A stretch of DNA of 64,000 bases from JAVBJV01 sp031555315. Its GTDB lineage: Bacteria > Pseudomonadota > Alphaproteobacteria > Acetobacterales > Acetobacteraceae. Below are positions 7,931-16,968 of this stretch, one piece after another; the first letter of the stretch is position 1; every line of letters begins with the position of its first letter. A model generated the notes under the pieces. That model saw only the letters and a list, made by a program, of their open reading frames with translations. It was not told the origin of the DNA and searched no databases. The position numbers and the translations under genes are program-made. Location: positions 20,861 through 84,860 of the forward strand of contig JAVBUO010000017.1 of NCBI GenBank assembly GCA_031555315.1, in the 5' to 3' direction.

Positions 7931-8889
7931 TGGCCGTCTATACCGAAGTGACCGACGAGGAACTGTCCGCCTTCCTCGCCGACTATGACCTTGGCGACGT
8001 GCTTGCGTTCCGCGGCATCGCCGAAGGCGTCGAGAACTCGAACTACACGCTGAAGACCGGAACCGGCGATTACATCCTCACGCTGTATGAAAAGCGCGTC
8101 GATCCGGCCGAGCTGCCGTGGTTTCTGGGATTGATGGAGCACCTGTCGCAACACGGCCTGTCGTGCCCGCTGCCGGTGCGCGCCCGCGATGGCGAAGCGC
8201 TACGCGATCTGGCTGGCCGCAAGGCGGCGATCACCACCTTCCTGCCCGGCATGTGGCCGCGCCGCGTGCGCATCGAACACTGCGCGCCGCTGGGCGCGGC
8301 TCTGGCCAAGCTGCATCTGGCCGGCGCCGATTACGCGCCGACCCGCGCCAACGCACTGGGGCCGCACGGCTGGACGCCGCTGTTCGCACGCGCCCGCGAT
8401 CGCGCCGACGAAGTGCAGCCAGGCCTGGCGCAGGAGGTTGATACGGCGCTGCGCAGCGTCATCGCCGCCTGGCCGCACGATCTGCCCAAAGGCCACATTC
8501 ACGCCGATCTTTTCCCCGACAACGTGTTCTTCCTGCACAATCAGGTGTCGGGCCTGATCGATTTCTATTTCGCGGCGACCGACCTCCTCGCCTACGACGT
8601 GGCGATCTGCCTGAACGCCTGGTGTTTCGAGGCCGATTTCTCGTTCAACGTCACCAAGGCGCGCGCGCTGCTGAATGCGTATCGCGCCGTGCGCCCGTTG
8701 AGCGACGCGGAACTGAATGCACTGCCGGTGCTGGCGCGCGGCGCGGCGCTGCGGTTTTTGCTGACCCGGCTCTACGACTGGCTGAACACCCCCGCCACTG
8801 CGCTGGTCACCCGCAAGGACCCGGTCGAGTATCTGCGCAAACAGCGTTTCCATGCCGAAGCCAGGGGCCCGTCCGCCTATGGCATCTGA
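7930..8889 (+). CDS. thrB: Homoserine kinase, type II (ThrB2, aminoglycoside-phosphotransferase fold)
   Basis: This enzyme phosphorylates homoserine in threonine biosynthesis. The 319-residue protein starts MAVYTEVTDEELSAFLADYD, characteristic of the kinase-fold ThrB of proteobacteria. The catalytic loop HIHADLFPDNVFF (His191, Asp193, Asn198) and the metal-binding LIDFYFAATD (Asp211) are present. It overlaps ispH by one base and rnhA by eleven, so the three genes are probably co-translated. Confidence 0.95.
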   Translation: MAVYTEVTDEELSAFLADYDLGDVLAFRGIAEGVENSNYTLKTGTGDYILTLYEKRVDPAELPWFLGLMEHLSQHGLSCPLPVRARDGEALRDLAGRKAAITTFLPGMWPRRVRIEHCAPLGAALAKLHLAGADYAPTRANALGPHGWTPLFARARDRADEVQPGLAQEVDTALRSVIAAWPHDLPKGHIHADLFPDNVFFLHNQVSGLIDFYFAATDLLAYDVAICLNAWCFEADFSFNVTKARALLNAYRAVRPLSDAELNALPVLARGAALRFLLTRLYDWLNTPATALVTRKDPVEYLRKQRFHAEARGPSAYGI

Positions 8890-9355
8890 CGTGCAGGCAT
8901 CGCTTTCCATCGACCCGCCGCCGATAGAGGCCTGGACCGATGGCGGCTGCAAACCCAACCCCGGCCCCGGCGGCTGGGGCGCGATCCTGCGCTGGAAAGG
9001 GCACGAGAAGGAACTGTCCGGCGCCGACCCCGCCACCACCAACAACCGCATGGAACTCTGCGCGGCGATCGCCGTGCTGGAGGCGCTGACCAAGCCGAGC
9101 ACCATCGTCATCCACACCGACAGCCAGTATGTGAAAAACGGCGTGACACGCTGGATACACGGCTGGGTGCGCAACAACTGGCGTAATGCGGCGAAGGATC
9201 CGGTCGCCAACATGGATCTGTGGCAGCGCCTGCTGGAGGCGCAGAAGCGCCACAATGTGCAATGGGAATGGGTGCGCGGACATAATGGCGATGTGATGAA
9301 CGAACGCGCCGACGCACTGGCGACGGCGGCGCGGGAAGCGCTTGCACGAGAATAG
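8879..9355 (+). CDS. rnhA: Ribonuclease HI
   Basis: This enzyme degrades RNA in RNA:DNA hybrids. Starting from the ATG at 8879 gives 158 residues, the usual size. The catalytic acids sit in AWTDGGCKPNPGPGGWGA, NNRMELCAAI, HTDSQYVKNG and HNGDVMNERADALA. The start overlaps the thrB stop by 11 bp. An upstream in-frame ATG at 8852 would lie further inside thrB and is less likely. About 190 bp without a gene follow before the convergent peroxiredoxin gene. Confidence 0.96.
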   Translation: MASDVQASLSIDPPPIEAWTDGGCKPNPGPGGWGAILRWKGHEKELSGADPATTNNRMELCAAIAVLEALTKPSTIVIHTDSQYVKNGVTRWIHGWVRNNWRNAAKDPVANMDLWQRLLEAQKRHNVQWEWVRGHNGDVMNERADALATAAREALARE

Positions 9356-9542
9356 AAAGCACTCCTTATGTGATTATGAATATTGCAAATGATAAGAATA
9401 ACCCGACGAGATTATTCTCGCAACAGGTCTGAGCTCACCGACAACTTCTTCGCTATGACCCAATTTCCGTGCAACAATATTAACTTTGCCGCGCTCATAT
9501 TCCGAAACAGCCCAGTATAAAACACCTGCCAAGCACAGTCTT

Positions 9543-10025
9543 TCACAGCGCCGCCAGAACAGACTCCGCCTTGCTGACATCGAACCCGCCGGGTTCCTCA
9601 ACGCTAAGGTGCACAACCTTCATATCATCCGCCACCAGCGCGAAACGCTGGCTGCGTATGCCCATGCCGCGTGCCGTCAGGTCCAGTTCCAGCCCCAGCG
9701 CTTTCGTGAACAGCGCCGCCCCGTCGGCCAGCATCGTCACCTTGCCCTCGGCTTCCTGCTGCTTCGCCCAGGCACCCAGCACGAACGCGTCGTTGGTCGA
9801 CATACAGACGATCTCGTCCACGCCTTTGGCGTGAAAGGCCGCCGCGTTCTGAATGAAACCGGGCAGATGCTTGATGCTGCAGGTCGGCGTGAAAGCGCCG
9901 GGCACAGCAAACAACACCACCTTGCGCCCCTTGAAAATCTCGTCCGTCGAGATCTCTTTCGGACCATCAGCGGTGGCAGTCATCAGTTTCATCGATGGGA
10001 TCGTGTCTCCGACCTTGATGGTCAT
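9543..10025 (-). CDS. Peroxiredoxin, Prx5 type
   Basis: A thiol peroxidase of 160 residues. The peroxidatic cysteine is Cys49 in FAVPGAFTPTCSIKHLPGF, the signature of the Prx5/AhpC-TSA redoxin group. A second cysteine (Cys74, DEIVCMSTND) sits where many bacterial Prx5 proteins have a conserved Cys. It acts in the cytoplasm and reduces H2O2 or alkyl hydroperoxides using glutathione or thioredoxin-type donors. It is monocistronic as far as can be seen and diverges from yqgE. Confidence 0.94.
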   Translation of the reverse strand: MTIKVGDTIPSMKLMTATADGPKEISTDEIFKGRKVVLFAVPGAFTPTCSIKHLPGFIQNAAAFHAKGVDEIVCMSTNDAFVLGAWAKQQEAEGKVTMLADGAALFTKALGLELDLTARGMGIRSQRFALVADDMKVVHLSVEEPGGFDVSKAESVLAAL

Positions 10026-10169
10026 CCCGGCTCTCCTGCTTTGTCGTGTTCGTACGTCTAACGCCCCCGCGTGCCGAAGTCACGCCGGCTGCCTTATTGC
10101 GGCCACATTATACAGTATCCGCGTTATTCTTGCTTGCATATTCGCACGCGGCTCGCCCACAGTATACAT

Positions 10170-10751
10170 ATGAGTCAGAACACATCAGACATGGATGGAA
10201 CGTTTTTGACCGGGCAGATGCTGATCGCCATGCCTGGCATGCAGGACATGCGTTTCGAACACACCGTCGTCTATCTTTGTGCGCACAGCCCGGAAGGCGC
10301 GATGGGGATCGTGCTGAACCGCCCCGTCAACCGGCCGAGTTTTTCCGAACTGCTGCAACAGCTGAAAATGCAGGAAACGCCGACGACCAGAACGCTGCAT
10401 CTGTGCATCGGCGGCCCGGTGGAAAACGCCCGCGGTTTCGTGCTGCACACGTCCGACTGGACGGCCGAAGGCACGCTGCATGTCGATGAAGACACGTCGC
10501 TGACCGCGAACCTCGATATCCTGAAGGCGCTGGCAGCGGGCGGCGGGCCGCGGCGCGGCATGCTGGCGCTTGGATATGCGGGCTGGGGGCCCGGACAACT
10601 GGACGACGAGATTCAGCAGAATGCCTGGCTGTCCGTTCCTGCCGACGACGCCATCATGTACGATGCCGATCACGGCACCAAGTGGCAGCGGGCGCTCGCC
10701 AAACTGAAGATCGACCCGATGCTGCTGTCCAGCACGGCGGGGCATGCTTAA
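10170..10751 (+). CDS. YqgE/AlgH family protein
   Basis: A 193-residue protein beginning MSQNTSDMDGTFLTGQMLIAMPGM. It has the family core (FEHTVVYLCAHSPEGAMGIVLNRP near 30-55 and HLCIGGPVENARGFVLH near 78-94). YqgE/AlgH proteins are conserved in many Gram-negatives, often near yqgF, and their molecular role is unsettled. The ATG at 10170 was chosen because the preceding in-frame residues (from 10071) look non-coding and rich in rare residues. The 3' end is 12 bp from the convergent MFS gene. Confidence 0.9.
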   Translation: MSQNTSDMDGTFLTGQMLIAMPGMQDMRFEHTVVYLCAHSPEGAMGIVLNRPVNRPSFSELLQQLKMQETPTTRTLHLCIGGPVENARGFVLHTSDWTAEGTLHVDEDTSLTANLDILKALAAGGGPRRGMLALGYAGWGPGQLDDEIQQNAWLSVPADDAIMYDADHGTKWQRALAKLKIDPMLLSSTAGHA

Positions 10752-10763
10752 CACCCGTAAGGG

Positions 10764-11969
10764 TCAGGTATAGCGCCGCGCAACCACCGCCGCGATCTGC
10801 GTGCCGATACCGCTTGCAAACATCAGCGATGCGGTGGCGATACCCGATCCATCCTCGAGCAGCGCCGCCAGCCATGTCATCACGGCGCCGAAGCTCATCT
10901 GCACGCACCCTGTCAGCCCCGAGGCCGTGCCCGCCAGATGCGGCCGCACCGACACCGCACCCGCAAACCCGTTCGGTTGCGTGATGCCGTTGCCGATCGC
11001 CACGATCACCATCGGCACGAACAGGTTCAGAATGCTTGGCGGCAACAGCAGCACCGCCAGCAAGCACAGGAACGCACCGATCGTCGTCACCGCGGTGCCG
11101 ACCCGCAGCATGTACAACAGCCCCTTGCTCACCGCCGTCCTGGCGGCGATGAAGTTGCCGATCCCGAACGCAAAGCTGATGCTCATGAACGCTGCGCCAT
11201 ACGTGGTGGTCGGCAGGCCAAGGCCATGCACCACCACATACGGCGCGCCAGCCATGAAACTGAAGAACACGCCACCCGAACAAGCCGTCACCATCGCGAA
11301 CGCGCAGAACTGCGGGAGTTGCAGAAGCGTCTTGTACAGACGCAACAGCCCGACGACACCGGGCAACGGCTGGCGTTCCGGCAGGGTTTCGGGCAGGTAG
11401 CGCCACGTACCGAACAGGATCGGCAGCGCCGCCAGCGCACAGGCGAACATCACCGCGCGCCAGTCGAGCGCACGCTCGATCAGGCTGCCGACCAGCGGCG
11501 CCACCATGGGCGCCATCGTCATCCCCATGTTGACGTAGCCCATCATCGCCGCGGCGCGTTCGCGCGGGTTGGTGTCGCGGATGATCGCCCGGCCCAGCAC
11601 CATGCCCGCACAGCCGCCCACCGCCTGTGCGATACGCGCAACGATCAGGATTTCCAGATTGGGCGCGACGGCCGCCACCAGCACCGCGACCAGATACACC
11701 ACCAACGCCACGATCAGCACCGGCCGGCGGCCATAGCGATCGGACAGCGGCCCATACAGCAACTGCCCCAACGCCACGCCGACCAGATACAGGGTGAGCG
11801 TCAGCTGCACGGATGCGGCGCTGCGTTCCAGCACGTGCACCAGAACCGGCAGCACGGGGATCAGCACCTGCATGGAGAACGGCCCCAGCCCGGTTGCCAC
11901 GATCAGCAACAAAAGCGGAGGTTTGCGCGTTATGGGTACAGACGTTTCCAGACCATCGCGGGGCGACAT
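10764..11969 (-). CDS. Bcr/CflA-family multidrug MFS transporter
   Basis: A 401-residue inner-membrane protein with about 12 transmembrane helices. Motif A of the DHA1 drug:H+ antiporters appears as GPLSDRYGRRPVL in the loop after TM2. Bcr/CflA features include FSMQVLIPVLPVL in TM1 and RAIIRDTNPRERAA after TM4. Family members export drugs such as bicyclomycin, and cysteine; the substrate here cannot be read from sequence. There is no adjacent regulator. Confidence 0.92.
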   Translation of the reverse strand: MSPRDGLETSVPITRKPPLLLLIVATGLGPFSMQVLIPVLPVLVHVLERSAASVQLTLTLYLVGVALGQLLYGPLSDRYGRRPVLIVALVVYLVAVLVAAVAPNLEILIVARIAQAVGGCAGMVLGRAIIRDTNPRERAAAMMGYVNMGMTMAPMVAPLVGSLIERALDWRAVMFACALAALPILFGTWRYLPETLPERQPLPGVVGLLRLYKTLLQLPQFCAFAMVTACSGGVFFSFMAGAPYVVVHGLGLPTTTYGAAFMSISFAFGIGNFIAARTAVSKGLLYMLRVGTAVTTIGAFLCLLAVLLLPPSILNLFVPMVIVAIGNGITQPNGFAGAVSVRPHLAGTASGLTGCVQMSFGAVMTWLAALLEDGSGIATASLMFASGIGTQIAAVVARRYT

Positions 11970-12127
11970 AAGCCAAGCCTATGTTGGTTTGTATAACGCG
12001 GCAATCGCGAATTCGGAAATGCCGCCATGCATCGGCCGGTAAAATGCGGGCGATTCACTCGGTTAATAACCGTTGCCAGTCACAGCGTTCTTATGCGTCG
12101 CCCCCATCGCCTGCTTCGATGGCATGC

Positions 12128-12979
12128 TCACCACATGAAAGCTGGGATCACCGCAACCGGGGCAAAACCTGCATTGCGCGCCGCGGCGCGAATGGCGTCG
12201 CGGTCGTTGCCCAGTTCCTCGGCATGGATGCCGCCCAGCACCCAGCACGAATCAAGCCCCGCGTTCGTCGCGCCGGCGATATCGGTACGCAACGCATCGC
12301 CCACCCCCAGCACGCGGTGCTTCGGCACGCCCAGCATCTCCAGCGCGACGTCGTAAACCGCCGCATCGGGCTTGCCCAGCATGCGCATGTCGCCACCCAG
12401 TTCCTGGTAACGCACCGCCAGCGCCCCCGCGCACAGCATGCGGCGGTTGTTGCTGATCACTTCCAGGTCCGGGTTTGCGCACACCATCCTCAGCCCCGCT
12501 TTCAGGCAGTCGGCCAGAACGGGTTCGAAGTCGCGCAGCGTGGTGGGATCGCGCTGGTCGTCGGGACCGGTGTTGAGCAGAAAATCCGCCTCGGCGGGCG
12601 TCGTCACCTCGGTCAGACCCAGACCGTCCATCACGTTCTTGTCGCGCTCCGGCCCCAGATGGAACACACGGGTGCCAAGGCTGGCATACCATGGATCGGT
12701 GCGCTGTTTCAGCATGATGTAGGTGGCCTCGCCGCTGGTCAGAATGCCGTGATACAGATCGTCGGCGATACCCATCCGACGCATCGCTTCCTGCACCTTG
12801 AAGGCGCGGCGCGGCGCGTTCGACAGCAGCACGCTTCTTTTGCCCGCGTCGCGCAGCTTCGCCAACGTGGCGGCGGCGTGCGGATATGCGGTGATACCGT
12901 CGTGAATCACCCCCCACAAATCGAGGATGAAGCCATCATACTTTTCCGCCAGCGGCGCGAAATTATTCAGAAACTGCAT
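12128..12979 (-). CDS. HAD-superfamily class IIA hydrolase (TIGR01459-like)
   Basis: A 283-residue protein with HAD motif I in the form FILDLWGVIHDG (nucleophile Asp20) and motif II in SVLLSNAPRRA. Motif III/IV elements GKPDAAVYDVAL and VLGVGDALRTDIAGA follow. The DLWGV variant instead of DxDGT, and the length, are typical of the TIGR01459 group common in alphaproteobacteria, related to NagD-type phosphatases. The substrate is unknown. It follows pyrD by 9 bp in the same direction, so co-transcription is likely. Confidence 0.9.
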   Translation of the reverse strand: MQFLNNFAPLAEKYDGFILDLWGVIHDGITAYPHAAATLAKLRDAGKRSVLLSNAPRRAFKVQEAMRRMGIADDLYHGILTSGEATYIMLKQRTDPWYASLGTRVFHLGPERDKNVMDGLGLTEVTTPAEADFLLNTGPDDQRDPTTLRDFEPVLADCLKAGLRMVCANPDLEVISNNRRMLCAGALAVRYQELGGDMRMLGKPDAAVYDVALEMLGVPKHRVLGVGDALRTDIAGATNAGLDSCWVLGGIHAEELGNDRDAIRAAARNAGFAPVAVIPAFMW

Positions 12980-12988
12980 CTTGCTTCC

Positions 12989-14035
12989 TCAGGCATCCAC
13001 ACCGATCGCGTCGGCCACGCAAGTAAACCCGTCCGCCTTCAGGCAAGCGGCGAGTCCGGTCTTGATTTCGCGCACCAGCACCGGGCCGCGATACGCGAAT
13101 GCCGCGTACACCTGCACCAGTGCCGCGCCGGCGCGGATCTTCAGATACGCATCGCGGCCGCTGGAGATCCCGCCGCAACCGATCAGCGTCAGCCGGCCTG
13201 CGGCCAGGCGATAAGCGCGTTTCAACATCTCGGTCGACGGACCGAACAGCGGCGGGCCGGACAGACCGCCGGTTTCCGCCCTGTGCGCGCTGCGCAGTGT
13301 GTCGGGCCGCGCAATGGTGGTGTTGGAAACAATCAGCCCGTCCACCTTGTGCGCGATCGCGGTTTCCACCACGGCTGCCAGCCCGTCCTCGCTCAGGTCG
13401 GGGGCGACCTTGACCAGCAGTGGCGGGCGCATGGGGTTTTCCGCCGCGATGGCGCTCAGAATCGCCGCCAGCTTCGCCTCGCCCTGCAGGTCGCGCAGGC
13501 CCGGCGTGTTGGGGGACGATACATTCATCACGATGTAATCGGCATGCGGCGCCACCGCCTTGACCAGCGCCGGGTAATCGCGTTCGGGGTCGGCGCCTTC
13601 CTTGTTGATGCCGACATTGGCGCCCAGCACGGCGGGCCGGTTCTTCAGCGCCGCGATACGCGCGACATAGGCGTCGATCCCCTGGTTGTTCATGCCCATG
13701 CGGTTGATCACCGCGTTGTCTTCGACCAGCCGGAACAGGCGCGGCTTCGGATTGCCCGCTTGCGGGCGCGGCGTGACGGTGCCGGCCTCGACCAGCCCGA
13801 AGCCCAGCCGCATCAGCGGGGTCACCGCCACCGCGTCCTTGTCGAACCCGGCGGCGAGGCCCAGCGGGTTGCGGAAGTCGATACCAAAGGCGCGCGTCGC
13901 CAGCACCGGGTCGTCGGGCGTGTTATCGCCGCAAACCAACCCGCAGGACAGCGCGCGCAGCGCCATGCGATGGGCGAATTCCGGATCGAAGCCGCGCACC
14001 AGCGGCATCAGCGCAGAGGCGAGAAACGGGGTCAT
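12989..14035 (-). CDS. pyrD: Dihydroorotate dehydrogenase (quinone), class 2
   Basis: This enzyme oxidises dihydroorotate to orotate in pyrimidine synthesis and passes electrons to the quinone pool at the membrane. The 348-residue protein starts MTPFLASALMPLVRGFDPEFAH, the N-terminal helix that binds quinone in class 2 enzymes. FMN and substrate motifs are FGLVEAGTVTPRPQAGNPKP, NRMGMNNQG, and YIVMNVSSPNTPGLRDLQ with the catalytic serine. GCGGISSGRDAYLKI binds the FMN phosphate. The start at 14035 was chosen because upstream in-frame residues do not resemble the family. Confidence 0.96.
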   Translation of the reverse strand: MTPFLASALMPLVRGFDPEFAHRMALRALSCGLVCGDNTPDDPVLATRAFGIDFRNPLGLAAGFDKDAVAVTPLMRLGFGLVEAGTVTPRPQAGNPKPRLFRLVEDNAVINRMGMNNQGIDAYVARIAALKNRPAVLGANVGINKEGADPERDYPALVKAVAPHADYIVMNVSSPNTPGLRDLQGEAKLAAILSAIAAENPMRPPLLVKVAPDLSEDGLAAVVETAIAHKVDGLIVSNTTIARPDTLRSAHRAETGGLSGPPLFGPSTEMLKRAYRLAAGRLTLIGCGGISSGRDAYLKIRAGAALVQVYAAFAYRGPVLVREIKTGLAACLKADGFTCVADAIGVDA

Positions 14036-14099
14036 GATCCCGCTTTCTGCCCGAGGCGGCGAGAAAGGGAAAGCCCTCATCCCCACAATGCAGACTGCG

Positions 14100-14792
14100 T
14101 TACTCCGCAATCACTGCGCTGGACAGGCCCGCCCCGGCCGGAGGCATATCGTCCAGACGGCGCTTCTCCACAGCCTTCATAATCAGAGACATCACCTGCG
14201 CCGCACCTTCGATCTTGAAGAACCGCGGCGTCGGGTCGAGTGACGGCACCCACATCCCCCTGCCACCATAGCCATACCACCTCACGAAAGGCCCGATGCT
14301 ATACAGCCTCACGGAAGGCCCAAAACGCAGACTGCTTCGTGCATTGCCGTCCCCCTCCAGATGGATATCGGGAAGGCTGGTCAGATCAAGCGACGTGAAA
14401 AACGGAAACCAGCCCGTTCGGCTGATAAGGATGCGTTTGTTCGTAACGGCATACGCCATACGCTTCCGCAATGCGGCGTCGACGACAAAACGCCCGATAG
14501 CCATAAAAATTCCGATACACAGAAAAAGAATTCCGACACACAGAAACGCGCCTCCCCAGATCAGGAAGAAGCCGCGAGCGCCGAAATTGGCCACCTCAGC
14601 GCCGAAACTGGCCACCCCAGCGCCGAAACTGGCCACCCCCATGAACCAGGATACCACGAACCAACACCAGAGCAGAGAGAACGGGATAAGGAAAATATCA
14701 CGACTGCTCAGCACAAAACCGCGTACCGGGGCTCCGCTCCATAAAATACGTTCGTACGGCAGCAGCTTCCCTTGAAATGCCGTGGGTTCCAC
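14100..14792 (-). CDS. Membrane protein with PH-like domain, function unknown
   Basis: A 230-residue protein. The opening LLPYERILWSGAPVRGFVLS resembles the first strand of bacterial PH-like membrane proteins. Two membrane hairpins follow (IFLIPFSLLWCWFVVSWFM and FFLIWGGAFLCVGILFLCIGIF), then a soluble part with YAVTNKRILISR, the usual signature of YdbT/bPH-type domains. Between the membrane segments lies a three-fold seven-residue repeat (GVASFGA, GVASFGA, EVANFGA) encoded by 21-bp tandem DNA repeats. It lies upstream of pyrD in the same direction with 64 bp between. Confidence 0.72.
   Translation of the reverse strand: MEPTAFQGKLLPYERILWSGAPVRGFVLSSRDIFLIPFSLLWCWFVVSWFMGVASFGAGVASFGAEVANFGARGFFLIWGGAFLCVGILFLCIGIFMAIGRFVVDAALRKRMAYAVTNKRILISRTGWFPFFTSLDLTSLPDIHLEGDGNARSSLRFGPSVRLYSIGPFVRWYGYGGRGMWVPSLDPTPRFFKIEGAAQVMSLIMKAVEKRRLDDMPPAGAGLSSAVIAE
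14578..14640. repeat. Three tandem 21-bp repeats inside a membrane-protein gene
   Basis: Units at 14578-14598, 14599-14619 and 14620-14640 share the core GCGCCGAAACTGGCCACC with one to three differences. The period is a multiple of three, so copy-number change would add or remove seven residues (consensus GVASFGA) without shifting the frame of the gene at 14100-14792. Confidence 0.9.
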
Positions 14793-14893
14793 TCTTTAAT
14801 TCCCCAATTACAATTTCCGCCATTGTGCCCAAGGCCCGCCAAAAACGAAAGCCCCGCTGGCGCCGTCGGTGGTTCTGTATTATCCGCACCGTC

Positions 14894-15760
14894 ATGCGCG
14901 GCACGATCCTCATGCTGATCGCCCTGACCCTGTTTGCCGCGCTGGATACCGCCGGCAAGCTGCTGGCGCAGGACGGTTTTCAATACGCTCAGGTAGTGTC
15001 GATGCGCTATGCGCCGGTGCTGCTGGTGGTGCTGCCCGCGCTGGCGCTGCGCCCGTCGCATTTCCGCGGCAACACCGCCCTGCAGATGCTGCGCGGCGCG
15101 GGCATGCTGTGCGCATCGCTGGGCTTCTTCACTGCGTTCACCTATCTGCCGCTGGCCGAAGGGTATCTGGTGTTCTTCACCAGCCCGTTCATCACCATGG
15201 CGGCTTCGCGGCTGGTGCTGAAGGAGCGGGTACCGGCCTCGTCGTGGATCTGGGCCGGGGTGGCGTTCGCGGGCGTGCTGATCGGCATCGCGCACGGGCT
15301 GCGCGGCGACGGGCCGTGGTATGGATACGCGGCTGCGTTCGGCGGCAGCCTCGCCTATGCGTGCATCGCCACCGTCAACCGGCTGCTGCGCACCCAGCGG
15401 TCCATGCTGCCGATGCTGCTGTGGCCCGGGCTGATCGGCGCGGGCAGCATGGGGCCGGTGGCATTGCTGTCGTGGAAAACACCAGATCCGGCACAGACCG
15501 CGCTGCTGCTGTTGAACGGCGTGTTCTGGGCGGGGGCGACGCTGTGCATCGTCAACGCTTTTCGCTACGCCGCCGCGTCGCGCCTGGCACCGCTCGAGTA
15601 TTCGTCCCTGCTCTGGGCGGTGCTGGCCGATTACCTGATCTTCCACCATCCTCCCAGCCTGCATGTGCTGGCCGGCGGCGCCGTGGTGATCGGCGCCTGC
15701 CTGATGAACGAACACGCCCAATACCGCGCTGCCCACCGAACATCGCACCAACAGGGCTGA
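14894..15760 (+). CDS. EamA/DMT-superfamily transporter
   Basis: A 288-residue inner-membrane protein with about ten helices arranged as two EamA repeats. TM1 starts MRGTILMLIALTLFAALDTA and an EamA repeat motif is seen in FFTAFTYLPLAEGYLVFFT. Such proteins export amino acids, nucleosides or other small metabolites; the substrate here is unknown. The ATG at 14894 was chosen as it begins the first helix; an ATG at 14777 would add 39 basic, non-conserved residues. Confidence 0.88.
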   Translation: MRGTILMLIALTLFAALDTAGKLLAQDGFQYAQVVSMRYAPVLLVVLPALALRPSHFRGNTALQMLRGAGMLCASLGFFTAFTYLPLAEGYLVFFTSPFITMAASRLVLKERVPASSWIWAGVAFAGVLIGIAHGLRGDGPWYGYAAAFGGSLAYACIATVNRLLRTQRSMLPMLLWPGLIGAGSMGPVALLSWKTPDPAQTALLLLNGVFWAGATLCIVNAFRYAAASRLAPLEYSSLLWAVLADYLIFHHPPSLHVLAGGAVVIGACLMNEHAQYRAAHRTSHQQG

Positions 15761-16098
15761 CCCCGCCACCGTCATCCTCTGACTGGCTATCTTCGCGATT
15801 ATTGCGATATCAGTATATATACTGAACCCGAAAGCATTCTGGCGTTTTTCGGAAATAGTTTCCGGTACTGTTCGCAATCCATTGATCTTAGAACATTCTC
15901 TCCAGCGCGAACGTTTCTGGAAGGATGAGCCAGTGGCATGTACCCACCCCGTTGAGTATTTTGATACGTCTTTTCTGCGCGCACGTGTTGTATAAAAATA
16001 CACTATTAATAAATAAAAATACACACATTGTGATAGGCTTTATGCTACAAACCTCCACCATATGCTCTTTAAATTTGGATTTTTCAGGAGATTCCTGC
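15761..16098. other. AT-rich intergenic region
   Basis: These 338 bases hold no convincing gene. Base composition drops sharply from about 15790 to 16090, with long A/T stretches around 15993-16025. The ribosome-binding sequence AGGAG at 16086-16090 belongs to the GTG start at 16099. A promoter for the downstream gene is expected here, but no strong -35/-10 pair was singled out. The composition contrast could mark acquired DNA. Confidence 0.6.
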
Positions 16099-16917
16099 GT
16101 GATTCGTATCAACCTTCCGTGGATCATCGAAGTGATGGATGCGCTCAACCGGCTCGACACCATCAAGCCCGGTGAACGCCTGGTTCGCTTCTCGCATTGC
16201 CTGTTCGATGCCGAGTACCAGCTCGAGTCCCTCTTCGATCGCAGTATTTACCGCCCGTTCCTGCGCATCTCGCGCCAGCAGGCGCTTGATCTGCACCACT
16301 TCATCCAGCAGTTGCTACGCGAAAGCCGTGGCGATTCCGAACGGATGCTGACCGATGTCGAAGTCTGGAGCTTCAAGAACCGCCGCGACCGCTTCAAGAC
16401 CGCTTTCCTCGCCGAGATGAGCACGCTGCCGTCGTACCTGGTGACCAACAAGGAAAGCTACGACGTCAACCTGTTGATCGAATCCGGTGTCGGCCTGTTC
16501 CCGCCCAACCTGCTGTCAAAAGCGCCCGAAACCGAAAACGACGCGATGGAAGTCGGCAAGGCGCTGGCTTTTGAAGTGCCCACCGCCTGCGCGTTCCACG
16601 TCTTCCGCGTTCTGGACGCGGTCGTGCGCCGCTACTGGGACGAAGTGTCGATGGGGATGGAACGCCCGAAGAATGCCACGCTCGGCAATTTTGCCGTCGA
16701 GATGGAAAAACAGGGGACCGGCGACCAGCGCGTCATCGAATCGCTGAAGCAGGTGGCCAAGCTGCAGCGTAACTACATGCTGCACACCGAAGCGGTGATG
16801 ACGATCGAAGACGCGATCGGTGTCATCGGAATCGCCCGCAGCATCATCGGCGTGATGCTGCACATCCTGCCCGACACGCAACTGTCGATCAGCGCGCCGA
16901 TGCCGACCGCCGCCTGA
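16099..16917 (+). CDS. HEPN-like domain protein (DUF4145-type), function unknown
   Basis: A 272-residue soluble protein. The GTG at 16099 is supported by AGGAG 8 bases upstream. The C-terminal half (about 150-250) reads LAFEVPTACAFHVFRVLDAVVRRYW and ends with RNYMLHTE. This matches the RNxxxH (Rx4-6H) signature of HEPN domains (Arg224, His229), followed by a helix ending GIARSIIGVML. HEPN proteins are often RNases of toxin-antitoxin or phage-defence systems, but many DUF4145-like relatives are uncharacterised. No partner antitoxin is adjacent. The assignment rests on my reading of the motif and helix pattern. Confidence 0.6.
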   Translation: MIRINLPWIIEVMDALNRLDTIKPGERLVRFSHCLFDAEYQLESLFDRSIYRPFLRISRQQALDLHHFIQQLLRESRGDSERMLTDVEVWSFKNRRDRFKTAFLAEMSTLPSYLVTNKESYDVNLLIESGVGLFPPNLLSKAPETENDAMEVGKALAFEVPTACAFHVFRVLDAVVRRYWDEVSMGMERPKNATLGNFAVEMEKQGTGDQRVIESLKQVAKLQRNYMLHTEAVMTIEDAIGVIGIARSIIGVMLHILPDTQLSISAPMPTAA

Positions 16918-16924
16918 CATTTCC

Positions 16925-16954
16925 GGCGCGCGCGGAAGAACCGCCGCGCGCGCC
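16925..16954. terminator. GC-rich hairpin between convergent genes
   Basis: GGCGCGCGCGG (16925-16935) pairs with CCGCGCGCGCC (16944-16954) around an 8-base loop. It lies between the stop of the HEPN-like gene and the end of the convergent DUF4272 gene. It lacks a U-run, so it may be a rho-assisted or mRNA-end structure. Confidence 0.5.
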
Positions 16955-16968
16955 GATACTGCCGGAGA

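Noticed and set aside
9374..9616. Short minus-strand frame before the peroxiredoxin gene
   Set aside because: It overlaps the peroxiredoxin 3' end in another frame, has no ribosome-binding site and no recognisable pattern.
11981..14182. 733-codon open frame on the plus strand
   Set aside because: It is antisense to the HAD hydrolase and pyrD, both of which have clear catalytic motifs.
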